From Phascolarctos cinereus (lineage: Eukaryota > Chordata > Mammalia > Diprotodontia > Phascolarctidae), in the NCBI RefSeq assembly GCF_002099425.1, contig NW_018344185.1:3239001-3303000 (forward strand): a stretch of DNA of 64,000 nucleotides, written 5' to 3'. The first letter of the stretch is position 1. Every line of letters begins with the position of its first letter. The position numbers and the translations under genes were made by a program. The notes beneath the pieces are model-generated. The model had not been told where the DNA came from. It did no database searches and saw nothing but the letters and a program-made list of their open reading frames with translations. Below are positions 42,294 to 52,084 of this stretch, in pieces.

Positions 42294-42869
42294 CTTTAAA
42301 AAAGTTTATTATTATTTATTTTTAACATGTGCTTTTAAAAAATTTTGAGTTCTGAATTCTCTCCCTCCCACCAGTTCCACTCCTACCCATTGAGGAGGCA
42401 AGCAATATGATATCAATTATACATGTGAAATCATGCAAAACACATTTCCATATTAGTCATGTTGCAAAAAAAGCAAAAAAAAAATAAAGTGATAAAACCA
42501 CACTTTAATCTGCACTGAGTTCATCTATAGAAGTGGATAGCATTTTTCATCATGATTCTTTAGAATTGTCTTGGATCATTATGTAGATCAGAGTAGCTAA
42601 ATCACTCACAGTTGATCATCATTATAATATTGTTGTTACCATGTACAATGTTCTCCTGGTTCTTATCACTTCATTTTGCATCAGTTTATGTAAATCTTGC
42701 CAGGTTTTTTTTCTGAAACCATCCTGCTCATCATTTCTTATAGCACAATAGTATTCCATTACAATCATATGCCATAACTTGTTCAGCTATTTCCCAATTG
42801 ATGAACATCTCCTCAATTTATAATTCTCTGCCACCACAAAAAGAGCTGCTATAAATACTTTGTACATAT
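42294..42869 (-). mobile_element. L1 3' fragment (ORF2 C-terminus and 3' UTR)
   Basis: Antisense 3' UTR (TTTTGAGTTCTGAATTCTCTCCC) followed by antisense ORF2 end (CTTGTTCAGCTATTTCCC, AAAAAGAGCTGCTATAAATAC). A perfect 14-bp duplication defines the insertion exactly. 5'-truncated. Confidence 0.92.
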
Positions 42870-42883
42870 AGTTCAGCTTTCTC
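42870..42883 (+). repeat. Target-site duplication of L1 insertion, right copy
   Basis: AGTTCAGCTTTCTC, exact partner of 42280-42293. Confidence 0.93.
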
Positions 42884-42885
42884 AA

Positions 42886-43115
42886 AGAAGTTCTCGAGTC
42901 AAGAAGAGCTGAGTTCAAATCCATTGTCAGACACTTACTAGCTACGTGATCCTGGTTAAGTCACTTAACCTCTGTGTATCTCAATTTGCTCATCTGTAAA
43001 ATTAAGATAATAATAGTACCTATCTCGCATGGTAGTTCTGTGAATAAAATAAGCTAATATTTGTCAAGCACTTAGCAAACCTCAAAGTGCCATATGAATA
43101 CTAGTCATTATTATT
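42886..43115 (+). mobile_element. MIR-type CORE-SINE, nearly complete
   Basis: GAGCTGAGTTCAAATCC, ACTAGCTACGTGATCCTGG, ATCTGTAAAATTAAGATAATAATAG, GTCAAGCACTTAGCAAACC, ATTATTATT: full MIR order. Confidence 0.9.
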
Positions 43116-43129
43116 TCTTAGTTCACAGT

Positions 43130-43400
43130 CTTCTTCTCCCCTGACAACCCTTACCTTCATACTTAGGGACTTCATTATACAGATCGATGGGCCCCTTTTA
43201 TACACTAGCATACCAGTTCATTTATCCCTTCAACCCCAATGACTTACATTATCATTCTACCTCTGTCACCTGTGGGGATGGTCAGACTTTAGACATCACT
43301 GTTATCCCTAACTAAGCCATCTCCATCATCCTAAACTATAATATTTCTCTCTCTGATAATAATATACTGTGTTTCCATCTCTCCCTTCGCCTTACCCCTA
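43130..43400 (+). mobile_element. L2 LINE, endonuclease end (first part of a split element)
   Basis: The plus-strand translation near 43275-43400 gives TLDITVIPN and NISLSDNNILCFHLSL, matching the C-terminal end of the L2 AP-endonuclease (LSDHHLL type). It stops where an opposite-strand L2 begins; its continuation is at 44640. Confidence 0.75.
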
Positions 43401-43404
43401 TTCA

Positions 43405-44635
43405 GTTAAGCATTTAGTAAATACCTACTTGTTTTCACCATGTCTTATGTAAATATATATATGACAAATAAAAAGTAATGGGGGGGAATGGGCCATTAGC
43501 AGCCATGGAGAAAGGCTTCATGTATAGCGTATCATTTATCCTCAGTTTTGAAGGGAACAAGATTCTAAGAGGCAGAGGTTAGGATGCAGTGAATTCTGGG
43601 CTTGGGGGACAGGAAGTGCAAAAACATGGAGGTGGGAGATACAATATTATAGATGAGAAATAGCAAGAAGGCTAGTTTGTCTGGACCATTGAATGTAAAG
43701 AAAAGTAATATATAACAAAACTGGAAGGCTAGGTTGGGGTCAGGACTTTAATTGTCAAAACATAATTTATCCTCAAGGCAATAGAAACTGTTGGAATTTG
43801 TTGAGGAAGGAAGTGGTATGGTCAGACCTGTGCTCTAGAAAAATCACTTTCATAGCTCTATCGAGGATGGATTGGAGAGAAGAGAGGCTTGAGGCAGGGA
43901 GACCAGTTAGGGGCTTTTGCTGTAATCTAGGAAAAAAAAAGTGATGAAGATCTGAATTGGTATGGTGGTTATGTGAATAGAGTCAGGGACAGATTAGACA
44001 GATGTGGAAGTAGAAAATGGCAGAATTTAGCAACTGAGTAGATACGGGAAGTGAGGGAAAATGAAGAGTGAATGATGACTTTGGGATTGTCTGAATCAAT
44101 CTGAATTGGGTGACTGAAAGGATAGTGGTGCCCTTCACAAAAATAGGGGAGTTTGGAAGAGTGATGGGCTTTAAGGAAAAGATGAATTCTCTATTGAACA
44201 CGTTGAGTCCAAGATTCCTTTGGGTGATTTGGTTTGAAATGTCCTCTAGGCAATTAGTGATATGGAGCTAGAGTTTAGAAGAGGGACTGGGGTTGGGTAT
44301 ATAGATCTGTAAGTCATCTGTATTGAGATGATAATTAAACCCATGAAAGCTGATGAGGTCAGCAACTGAGAGAGAAAAGAGGATCTTAAAACATGATCTT
44401 ATGGGGTTTGATATGGATAACGATCCAATAAAGGAGACTGAGAAGCAGTGGTCTTACAAATGGGGGGGGGGATCCAAGAAGGAACATTATCATAAAAACC
44501 CAGAGAAAGGGAATCCTCAAGAGAAGAGGGTGGTCAACAGTATCAAATACTGCAAAGAGGTCAAGAAGAGTGAGAATTGGGGAAAAGACAGTAGATTCGA
44601 CAATTAAGAGATCTTTATCTCCATCCATAGAGTCT
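43405..44635 (-). mobile_element. L2 LINE, RT through 3' end, nested
   Basis: From 44620 the minus strand encodes LLDLFAVFDTVDHPLLL (RT motif A of L2), then passes the rest of RT and the 3' UTR to the terminus near 43405 (TTAAGCATTTAGTAAATACC on the plus strand). Antisense blocks such as GGGAGACCAGTTAGGGGCTTTTGCTG and ATTGGGTGACTGAAAGGATAGTGGTG fit L2 closely. It appears inserted into a plus-strand L2. Confidence 0.88.
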
Positions 44636-44639
44636 TCGT

Positions 44640-46775
44640 ATTTCTCTGTTCTTCTGGTTTGTCACCCCTGTTCTGACCTTACTGTCCTCTCTTCACAACC
44701 ATGACCCTCTAGTGGACCAGTTTGATATTTACCATCCGCTATTTTTAAATCAATTTCTCACTTGTCCTATCTGGAAAAAGTCACATGACCCTGTGAACTG
44801 AGTCTGCTACAAATTTATTACTGAATCTCAGTTGGAACCTCACTTTGGCCAATTATGTTATTCTTCTTCAATTGACTATACTCTGCTACTTGCATATAAA
44901 AAATTTTGCAAGCCATTAGATGTCATGTAAATGTGAACAGTTGTTATATTTACATTGTGACCTTGGGCAAATAACTTAATTTTGGAAGGTTTCAGTTTCT
45001 TCATTTGTTAAATGAGAGGATAGCACTTGACAACCTTAAAATTCCGTTTCAGCTCCAAATTTGTGATCCTGTGATCTTTATAGAGTCTGTGCTTTTCTTT
45101 TCTTGTGCCCTTTACATCAACCCTTATACCCCACTTCTCAGTCAAGTAGCTTAATCCCTACTTTACTGGGAACCTTGAGGCCATTATCCAGGAGCTCCTT
45201 CTTTTCCCCTTCTCCACGCATCAAAAACCCTATATGGTCCCTCTTTCTTTCTTCCTTTATTCCCATCTCCAAGGAAGAGGTGACTCTTTCTTTTTCCAAG
45301 GCTAACCTCCCTACCCATTTCTTTGATCTCATATTCTTCTATTTCTTCTGGAAGCTTGCCACTTTTATCATTCCTCCTGTCTTTGTCTCTCATCTGATAT
45401 TCACAAACATGTCTGGGTCCTTAAAACTCCCCAAGAAAACTCTATTTAAACTTCTCACCCCCTCAAACTGTCATCCTATATATTTTCTCTCTTTTACAGC
45501 CAAATTTGTGGAAAAAATTATTTTCACTTATTGCCCTTAATTTTCCCAATTACCACTTCTCAGACCCTTATAATCCGGCTTCTAATTGTGCCACTAAATT
45601 AAAACTGCTCTCTCAAAGGCTTCCAGTGATCTTGGAATGACCAAATAGAATGGCCTTTTCTCAGTCTTAACCTATTAAAAATTTTTTTTTGTAGTTTTTG
45701 GCACTATAGACCACCTCTTTCTCTTTTATAACCTCTCTTTTTGCTTCAGTAACAGTTCTCTTTCTTTGTCCTCTCATCACCTTTCTTTTTCTCTCAGTTT
45801 TCTTTGCTGCATCCTCATCCATCTTCTGACCTGGATAACCCCACAAGACTGTCCTGGGCCCTCTTCACTTCTTTCTCCACACTCCTCTTTCTTAATATTC
45901 TTAACTCCTGTCTTGGGCTTTGGATGAGTGAAAAATCTATCTAACTGTACAAATATCATCCCTCTCCTGAGCTATAGACCTGCATTACCAACTGACTTTT
46001 GGGCATCTCTATTTGAATTTTTGATGTACATCGCAAACTCAATATGGCAAAAGTGTTACTTATCTGTCCTTCTAAACCTAACATCCTCCAACATCCTTTA
46101 CTTCTGTTAACTTCCTAGCCACAGTGATTTATCAACTTCAGATTTATCCTTGATTTTCCCTTCTCTCTTAACTACCATACATAATCACTTGCCACATTTT
46201 ATCAGTTCTATCTTTTCAATATCCCTCATACCTGTTACATCTCTCCACTAGTATGGCCTCTACTACTGATTTAGGGCCTCTCATTTAGACTATTATAGTA
46301 GCCACTTAATTTGGTTTCCAAGTTTCCAGTCTTTCACCTTTCCAATTTATTCTGCGCACAATTACCAATATAATTTAAGGTACAGGTCTGATCATGTCAC
46401 TCTTCAACACATATTCATCAATTTATTCAACTCTAGATTAAAAAAAACCAAAGTTCTTCTTCTGGCATTTAAAGCCTTCCAATCTGACTCCAACCTATGT
46501 TTCAAGACATTTCATGTTAATCCCTTTTATTTACTCCATGGAACTTAGCATTCCATTTCTGTCTCTGTGCCTTCATATAGGCTATTCTCTTTATCTGGAA
46601 AACACTTCTCCTCACCTCTATATTTTAGAATTCCTAGATTCCTTGAAGTCTCAGCTCAGGTACCACATGCTATTTAAAGTCTTTTGAGATTCCTTCAGTT
46701 ACCAGTGTTTTCTTTCTTCTCCTTACATTTATATTTCTGTGTGCATGTGATAGCTCCCCAGTAGAGTGTAAGCTC
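44640..46775 (+). mobile_element. L2 LINE, RT and 3' region (second part of a split element)
   Basis: Sense L2: TAKFVEKIIFTYCP at about 45497-45540 (RT fingers), FLALIDHLFLF-like motif A at 45695-45730, then the block TCTCCTGAGCTATAGACC, GCAAACTCAATATGGC, and the 3' UTR with CAGGTCTGATCATGTCACTC and TAGAGTGTAAGCTCCATAAG. With 43130-43400 it amounts to over 2.3 kb of one L2. Many stops and frameshifts; a SINE lies at 44925-45078. Confidence 0.85.
44925..45078 (+). mobile_element. CORE-SINE inside L2
   Basis: TACATTGTGACCTTGGGCAAATAAC, CATTTGTTAAATGAGAGG, CAGCTCCAAATTTGTGATCCTGTGATC. Confidence 0.8.
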
Positions 46776-46799
46776 CATAAGAACAAGGACCAGCTCTAA

Positions 46800-47010
46800 T
46801 AATTAAGAGCAATGTGCAAAGAGGCAATATGCAAGTGAAGAAGCAATTTTAGGCTTGATATAAGGAAAGACTTCCTAATAAGTAGGATTATAGAAAGAAG
46901 TAGATTCCTCTCCATCAGAGATCTTCAGACAAAAATTTATTGAATAAATGTGGTAAAAGGCACTCTTGTTCAGGTTAGACCAGATGACCCCTTCCAACTC
47001 ATGTAACAAA
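46800..47010 (+). mobile_element. L3/CR1 3' terminus
   Basis: AGGCTTGATATAAGGAAAGACTTCC, CATCAGAGATCTTCAGAC, CAGGTTAGACCAGATGACC, CTTCCAACTC in sense order. Confidence 0.85.
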
Positions 47011-47011
47011 G

Positions 47012-47420
47012 AAACTACACCGTGCCTAAAGGGAACTATTTGAACACCTCATAAAGGGGGAGGGAAAAGGACTTTCAGCAACCTTGATGTTACACTTTTG
47101 TCACATGTGATCTCAAATCTGGAGCCCATTTTCCCCTGAACCTTATACTTGTGGTAGAATGCATCAGAGTTTTAGGGAGGTATTTTGTAACAACTGTAGC
47201 ACGTCAGTAAAAACCTTTCTCTAAACACTAATTGAGTCTGGTTGACAAAGTGATAATAAACCTATAATCATGGGGAAAAACAGAATAGAGCTCAAGCCAA
47301 AAGCATTAGAAAAAGCCATCTCATTGTTCTTCAGAAGTATCTCTAGAAGCCTGAGAAGAGATGCAGCCAACCTTGTTCTGGGTGAGTGAGTGAGCCCAGA
47401 ATAACTATATCTGTATCTGC
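47012..47420. other. Unclassified sequence
   Basis: No feature recognised over about 400 bases. Confidence 0.45.
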
Positions 47421-47458
<38 letters not shown>

Positions 47459-47463
47459 ATCTA

Positions 47464-47517
<54 letters not shown>

Positions 47518-47518
47518 C
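47421..47518. repeat. (TATC)n-(TGTC)n microsatellite
   Basis: About ten TATC units, then about twelve TGTC units, then TATC again. Confidence 0.98.
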
Positions 47519-47629
47519 ATGCACATATATACACACATAAAAATAAAATAGAATGTAGGGAAGTTACATGGTACTATATATTATATAATATTATATACAC
47601 ACAAAGCATCTTATTTATCACTATAGATA

Positions 47630-47700
47630 CACACATATACATATAAACACATAGTACATTATCATCTATGTAAAATATGACATATATACATATATATTAC

Positions 47701-47731
<31 letters not shown>
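47630..47731. repeat. AT/AC-rich low-complexity DNA
   Basis: ATATACAT-type palindromes and a (TA)n core at 47708-47726. Confidence 0.9.
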
Positions 47732-47733
<2 letters not shown>

Positions 47734-47995
47734 CTTCCTTCTCTTCTCTCTCCCATAGAATGCAAGTTTCTTAAGAAGAACAACTTTATTTTTGCCTCTG
47801 TATGCCCAAAGCCTAGGACAGTGCCTGACACAGAACAGAAAATTAAGAAATGTTTATTGATTGATTGTGATTCCTTGATTCTCTGATTATTTCATTTTTG
47901 TCTTTCTACGTATCCCTAGTTCCCAGCACAAGACTTTGCATAAAGTACTTAATAATATTATTGATTAATTAATTAATATTTATTGAATAGTATCA
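47732..47995 (+). mobile_element. Two consecutive L2 3' termini
   Basis: First end: GAATGCAAGTTTCTTAAGAAG to AAATGTTTATTGATTGATTG. Second end: TCTTTCTACGTATCCCTAG to AATTAATATTTATTGAATAG. Both sense. Confidence 0.78.
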
Positions 47996-48289
47996 AATTG
48001 GAAATAATAAAAAACTAAAGGTGTTAAAGAGAAATTAGTGCCAACTCAAGGGATTTCAGTATTTCTGATGTAGGCTGAAGAAGTGAAAGAATATAGAAGA
48101 GGAAGTTTTGGAGACAAAATTGTACAGCTGTCTGAAGCATTTTTCTTTTTCTGTAACAAATATTCAAGCAATTCTCTATTCACAGGGATTTCTAGAACAT
48201 CTCCTTTGTGAATATTTTGGTATGACTGAAATAGTCAACTCCTTAGACTGTTGGCAGTGGTTGCTATAAGGAGCTTAGCTTTACTTTGA

Positions 48290-48730
48290 ATCTTGTTCTT
48301 AGTGTGTTTACCAGATAAAGTCCAAACTCCTCATCCCGGCATTTGAGGGCCTATGTGACCTATCCTGAATTTATCCTATCTACCTTTGCTGTAGTCAAGT
48401 GTTTCCCAAACATGCTCTGACTTTTCTGACTCTGTTCCACTCACTTTTCACTCATTTCCTCTGTATGGAACTAAAAAAGAAACTTTCAACTTTTGCCCTG
48501 CTTCCTATCTCCCTGCCTGTCAAAGCCCTACACAACCTTCGTGGTCCAACTCACATGCCACCTTCTCCACAAAGCCTTTCTTAATCCACCCATCTGGAAG
48601 TGATCTCTCCATCCTCTGAGTCCTCATGGCAATGTGTGGTTATGTATCTTATGACATTTATCACATTCCACCTTGTCTTGTAAATATTTGTGTACATATC
48701 TTCTCTCTGCAAATTATAGACTATGTATAC
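48290..48730 (+). mobile_element. L2 fragment, 3' UTR
   Basis: AGATAAAGTCCAAACTCCTCATCC, CAACTCACATGCCACCTTCTCC, ACAAAGCCTTTCTTAATCC, TTTATCACATTCCACCTTG. Confidence 0.85.
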
Positions 48731-49033
48731 CCAAATTTCTCATTGGTGGACCATATGATCAGAAACCTATTTGTATGTAGAACACGTGAATGTCAATTTC
48801 AGTAGTTTCATGAATGAAAATCTACTTTCTTAGAGCCATATGTACTCAGTCTTTTATTGTTGACTTCCTTGTCTTCTTGTTCTAATAGCATTTACACTTT
48901 GCCAAAACCCACTCCTGGGTTACTGTCACACGTATGTGTCATTTCTCCTCCTGTTTGCTTGCTGCTAAGCTGCACTAGAAGACATACAGCTATGTTGACT
49001 GAGTCAATTACAAATTTGTTATGTAATCCTAAT

Positions 49034-49114
49034 TGGGGGTCAACTAGGTGGTACAGTGGATAGAGTGCCAAGTCTGGAGTCAGGAGGATGAGTCTTCCTG
49101 AGTTCAAATCTGGC
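49034..49114 (+). mobile_element. SINE head fragment (WSINE/Mar1 type)
   Basis: GGGGTCAACTAGGTGGTACAGTGGATAGAGTGCC and GAGTTCAAATCTGG, tRNA-derived head only. It includes AGGAGGATGAGTCTTCCTGAG, an expanded segment relative to other heads here. Confidence 0.78.
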
Positions 49115-49590
49115 TATACTCTCTTCCACCACACAGAAGCTTCCAAAATAGTATTCCTTTCTAAGAAATAGGTCTGATCTTGTCACTGTCCTGCTCAAAA
49201 ATCTTTATTGCTTTTGAAATAATACAAAAAGACTTCATTCTGTCATTTAGATCCCACAGAGCCCTGCTCTCACCTGCCTTTCTAGACATTTCAGATTACT
49301 CTTATTCAAATATGCTATGTTACAGCCAAACTGAACCTGCTCCCTGAACTTCGAATTCCATCTTCCTCGTTTTTCTTGGCATATACACCTCTTAGGACCT
49401 TAACTTCCTTCATGCCTCCATCAAGATGCCACCTTCTGTGTGAATCCTTCTTGAGCCATACAGTGGTTATAGTCCTGTTCCCCTTCAGACTACTTTTTAC
49501 TTAATTATCTGTATGTTGTTTTTCTCCCACTCTCCTCTATCCCCTCACCCCCATGAAAGAAGGTAGGCTCCATCTTGAAGGCAGGGAGAT

Positions 49591-49642
<52 letters not shown>

Positions 49643-49673
49643 ACATAAGTATATGTATATATATGAATATATA

Positions 49674-49708
<35 letters not shown>

Positions 49709-49790
49709 TTTTTTTTTATATTTTACTCTGTATCCCCAACACCAAGCACAGTGTCTTGAACACAGCAGATCTTCAATAAATATTTGTCTA
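49115..49790 (+). mobile_element. L2 fragment to its 3' terminus, with internal GT/TA expansion
   Basis: AAATAGGTCTGATCTTGTCACTG, ATGCCTCCATCAAGATGCCACC, AAGAAGGTAGGCTCCATC; after a microsatellite at 49591-49720 the terminus CCCAACACCAAGCACAGTGTC, TCTTCAATAAATATTTGTC follows. Confidence 0.87.
49591..49720. repeat. (GT)n/(TA)n compound microsatellite
   Basis: GT run at about 49593-49640, AT-rich linker, second GT run at 49674-49690, TA run and T run to 49720. It sits inside the L2 3' UTR. Confidence 0.97.
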
Positions 49791-49964
49791 ATTAATAAAT
49801 GTTTTTGCAAATGGATCTAATCCAAACTGTAAAAACCTTTCCTCCAGGTGCTAATTAACAAACATTTCAGGCAATAACATAATTTTTATAATATGTTTAT
49901 TTGCCTCCATAACTTTTTACCTTAAAGAAGGCAGTACAAAAAACCGCGGAAGCTATAGGATTCT

Positions 49965-50110
49965 CAGAACTCAAGAGTTCTGGTTTGAGTTGTACCACTA
50001 ACCAGATGCGTGACTTTGCCCAAGTAAAGGAGCTGAGAGATCATCCTAGTCCCTTATTTTCCAGATGAGGAAACAGAGGTCCAGATAGGGAAAGTGACTT
50101 GTCCAAATGA
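49965..50110. mobile_element. Two SINE pieces, opposite orientation
   Basis: Sense core piece at 49965-50028 (CCACTAACCAGATGCGTGACTTTGCCC) followed by antisense piece 50030-50110 (GAGAGATCATCCTAGTCCC, AGATGAGGAAACAGAGG, AAGTGACTTGTCC). Confidence 0.75.
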
Positions 50111-50119
50111 CTTTCAGAC

Positions 50120-50330
50120 TTACAGAACTTTAGAATTAGAAGACCCATCAGCTCATACCTGTAGAGGAATTCCTGTTAAATTTAACAAGGTCATTCAGCT
50201 TCTGTGTGAAGACCTCTAATGATGGGGGAACCCCGTAATTCTAGAGGCAGCACATTCTGCTTTGGTACTTCAATTGTTAGGAAGTTGATTTTTTCCCCCA
50301 ATAGCCATGTTTCTAACTCGACATGTTTCC
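50120..50330 (-). mobile_element. L3/CR1 3' end
   Basis: Antisense L3: GCTTCTGTGTGAAGACCTCTAATGATGGGG, GAGGCAGCACATTCTGC, CAATTGTTAGGAAGTTGATTTTTTCC. Confidence 0.87.
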
Positions 50331-50429
50331 AAAAGGTGTTTGCCACCAAGATGGAATTCTAGGGTTGAGTCCAAATTGAGGTAAGATTCCCTTTGAATGA
50401 TTAGGTCCTTGATGATTGTATCAGTTTTT

Positions 50430-51405
50430 TAGAACACTGCATAACTTTTTGGAAGAGATGTGTAGCAATTCAAGGGAGCTTTACCAGACCATCATCCACA
50501 CAGGAAAAATCAAAGGATTGAAGAATGTCTATTGTCAAAATTATGGTATACAGTCAGATGTACAGCCTATAGAGCTTGCCCTTCAGAATACTTATGTGGG
50601 ACGGATGGTACAAGTGACCAACATATTGGGCCCAGAATAGGAGGATGAAGTCAGACTGGATGGCCTTTAAGAAATCATCTCCCAGTAATGAAGGTTCATC
50701 TTTGAAAAGAAATGTTATTGATATCTTTTGTTTTTAAATCACCTACTTTTCCCAATGAATGCCACCCTCTGCCAGAGAGCTGTTCTTTAAACTATAGTGT
50801 ATATCAATATCTACGTCCATCTACATATCTATCTTATTGTTGTTGTAGCTGTTTAGTCATTTCATTTATGTCCAACTCTTTCTGACCTAATTTGGGTTTT
50901 CTTAGCAAAGATAGTGGAGTAGTTTGCCATTTCCTTCTTCAGCTCATTTTACAGGTAAGGAAACTTAGGCAAACAAGGTTAAGAGACTTGCCCAGGGTCA
51001 CTTAGCTAGTAAGTATCTGAGGCATCTGAACTCAAATCTTCTTGACTCCAGGCCCAGTGCTCTATTCACTGTGCACCAGCTGCCTAATTAGCCCAATGGA
51101 TTATGAGTGCCTCATTTTGTTCAAACATTGAACCTCATTTCACACAGAGCCTGAACAAACAGGGTTTGGCATCAGACTTGTCCTTAATGGCAGCATTCCA
51201 CACCTTTTCCCCTACCTCCTCAAAGAATGGAGAGCTGTACATTCTTATATAAAGGTCCATCTTTTTAATAACAACCTCCTACCAGTGTTTGTATGGCTGT
51301 CAGATATGGAAAACAATAGCCTCTGAAGAGTTAAAACTTACAATTACACAGAAAGCAATGGAGAGGTGCATGGTGGGTGTACAGGATGCAACATGTAACC
51401 AATGA
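50430..51405 (+). mobile_element. RTE-clade LINE, ORF end, split by a Mar1 SINE
   Basis: Left part 50430-50700: after frame changes, NTYVGRMVQVTNILGPE matches the YLG...GPE segment of RTE RT. Right part about 51225-51405: SYQCLYGCQIWK and LTITQKAMERCMVGV match LYGCETW...QRAMERRMLGV. Both have stops. The Mar1 SINE at 50834-51094 and some unassigned sequence separate them. Confidence 0.8.
50834..51094 (-). mobile_element. Mar1-type SINE inside an RTE
   Basis: TTATTGTTGTTGTAGCTG, AATTTGGGTTTTCTTAGC, GTTTGCCATTTCCTTCTTC, AGAGACTTGCCCAGGGTC, TATTCACTGTGCACC. Confidence 0.9.
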
Positions 51406-51454
51406 GGAGCTTTGAACAATAGGAATAAATGATATAATTATAGATAGTTAGAAA

Positions 51455-51960
51455 GTTAAGTACTTATTGGGGATACAAATACAATTCTGTAAGATGGCCC
51501 TACTTTCAAGCTTAGATTCTGATGGGGGAAGAGAACACATTAAGATACTGGAAGGTTGTGGGAGCAAAACTGTGTCATGGTGAGATGGTGGGGAAATGGC
51601 CTGAAGGTCTGGACCCTGGCAATATGACGTAAAAGCTCAGTTATCAGGGCCAGGGTACTCAGGGGTGGAGTACCAGGTTCCAGTGGGAGGGAGAAGAAAA
51701 TAATAACTCCAGAGCAAATATCAGGGTTGTTATTTGCTCTAATAGTAGAAGAATTGGCTGGAAAGTAGCATGAGGAAAAGAGCAAGAGAAAATGGTCTGC
51801 CAGTGTGATGAGGGTGAAGAATGCTAGGCAGACAGCCTTTGTGCTCCAATGATAGCTTCATGATATTAGAAAAAAAATGAGGAAGGCAGACCTCTTGGGG
51901 GTGACCTTCTGGTGAGAAGTGGATGAGAATCACACTGGATAGGCAAGCACAGATGGGTTT
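51455..51960 (-). mobile_element. Probable L2 3' UTR fragment
   Basis: AAGTACTTATTGGGGATACAAATAC, AGCTTAGATTCTGATGGGGG near the left; the remainder, purine-rich with GGAAGG and GTGAGAAG blocks, resembles antisense L2 only weakly. Confidence 0.5.
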
Positions 51961-52084
51961 CTGTCTTTATCTTTAGGGACATGGAAATTTATGATGTCAC
52001 ATGACCCTTTGAGCATTTGAAGCAGTCTGTTCGCCTCTTTGCACTTTTCATCCATTGCCTCTGGTTCTGCTGTCCAGGAATTAA

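Noticed and set aside
43983-44628. Minus-strand frames of 72 and 80 codons
   Set aside because: Parts of the nested L2 RT (LLDLFAVFDTVDH) and downstream region.
45103-45540. 145-codon plus-strand frame
   Set aside because: It is the L2 RT-upstream region; its end matches L2 (FVEKIIFTYCP), so it is a transposon remnant and not a host gene.
50416-50640. 74-codon frame considered as a small host gene
   Set aside because: Its C-terminal NTYVGRMVQVTNILGPE matches RTE reverse transcriptase, so it is a LINE fragment.
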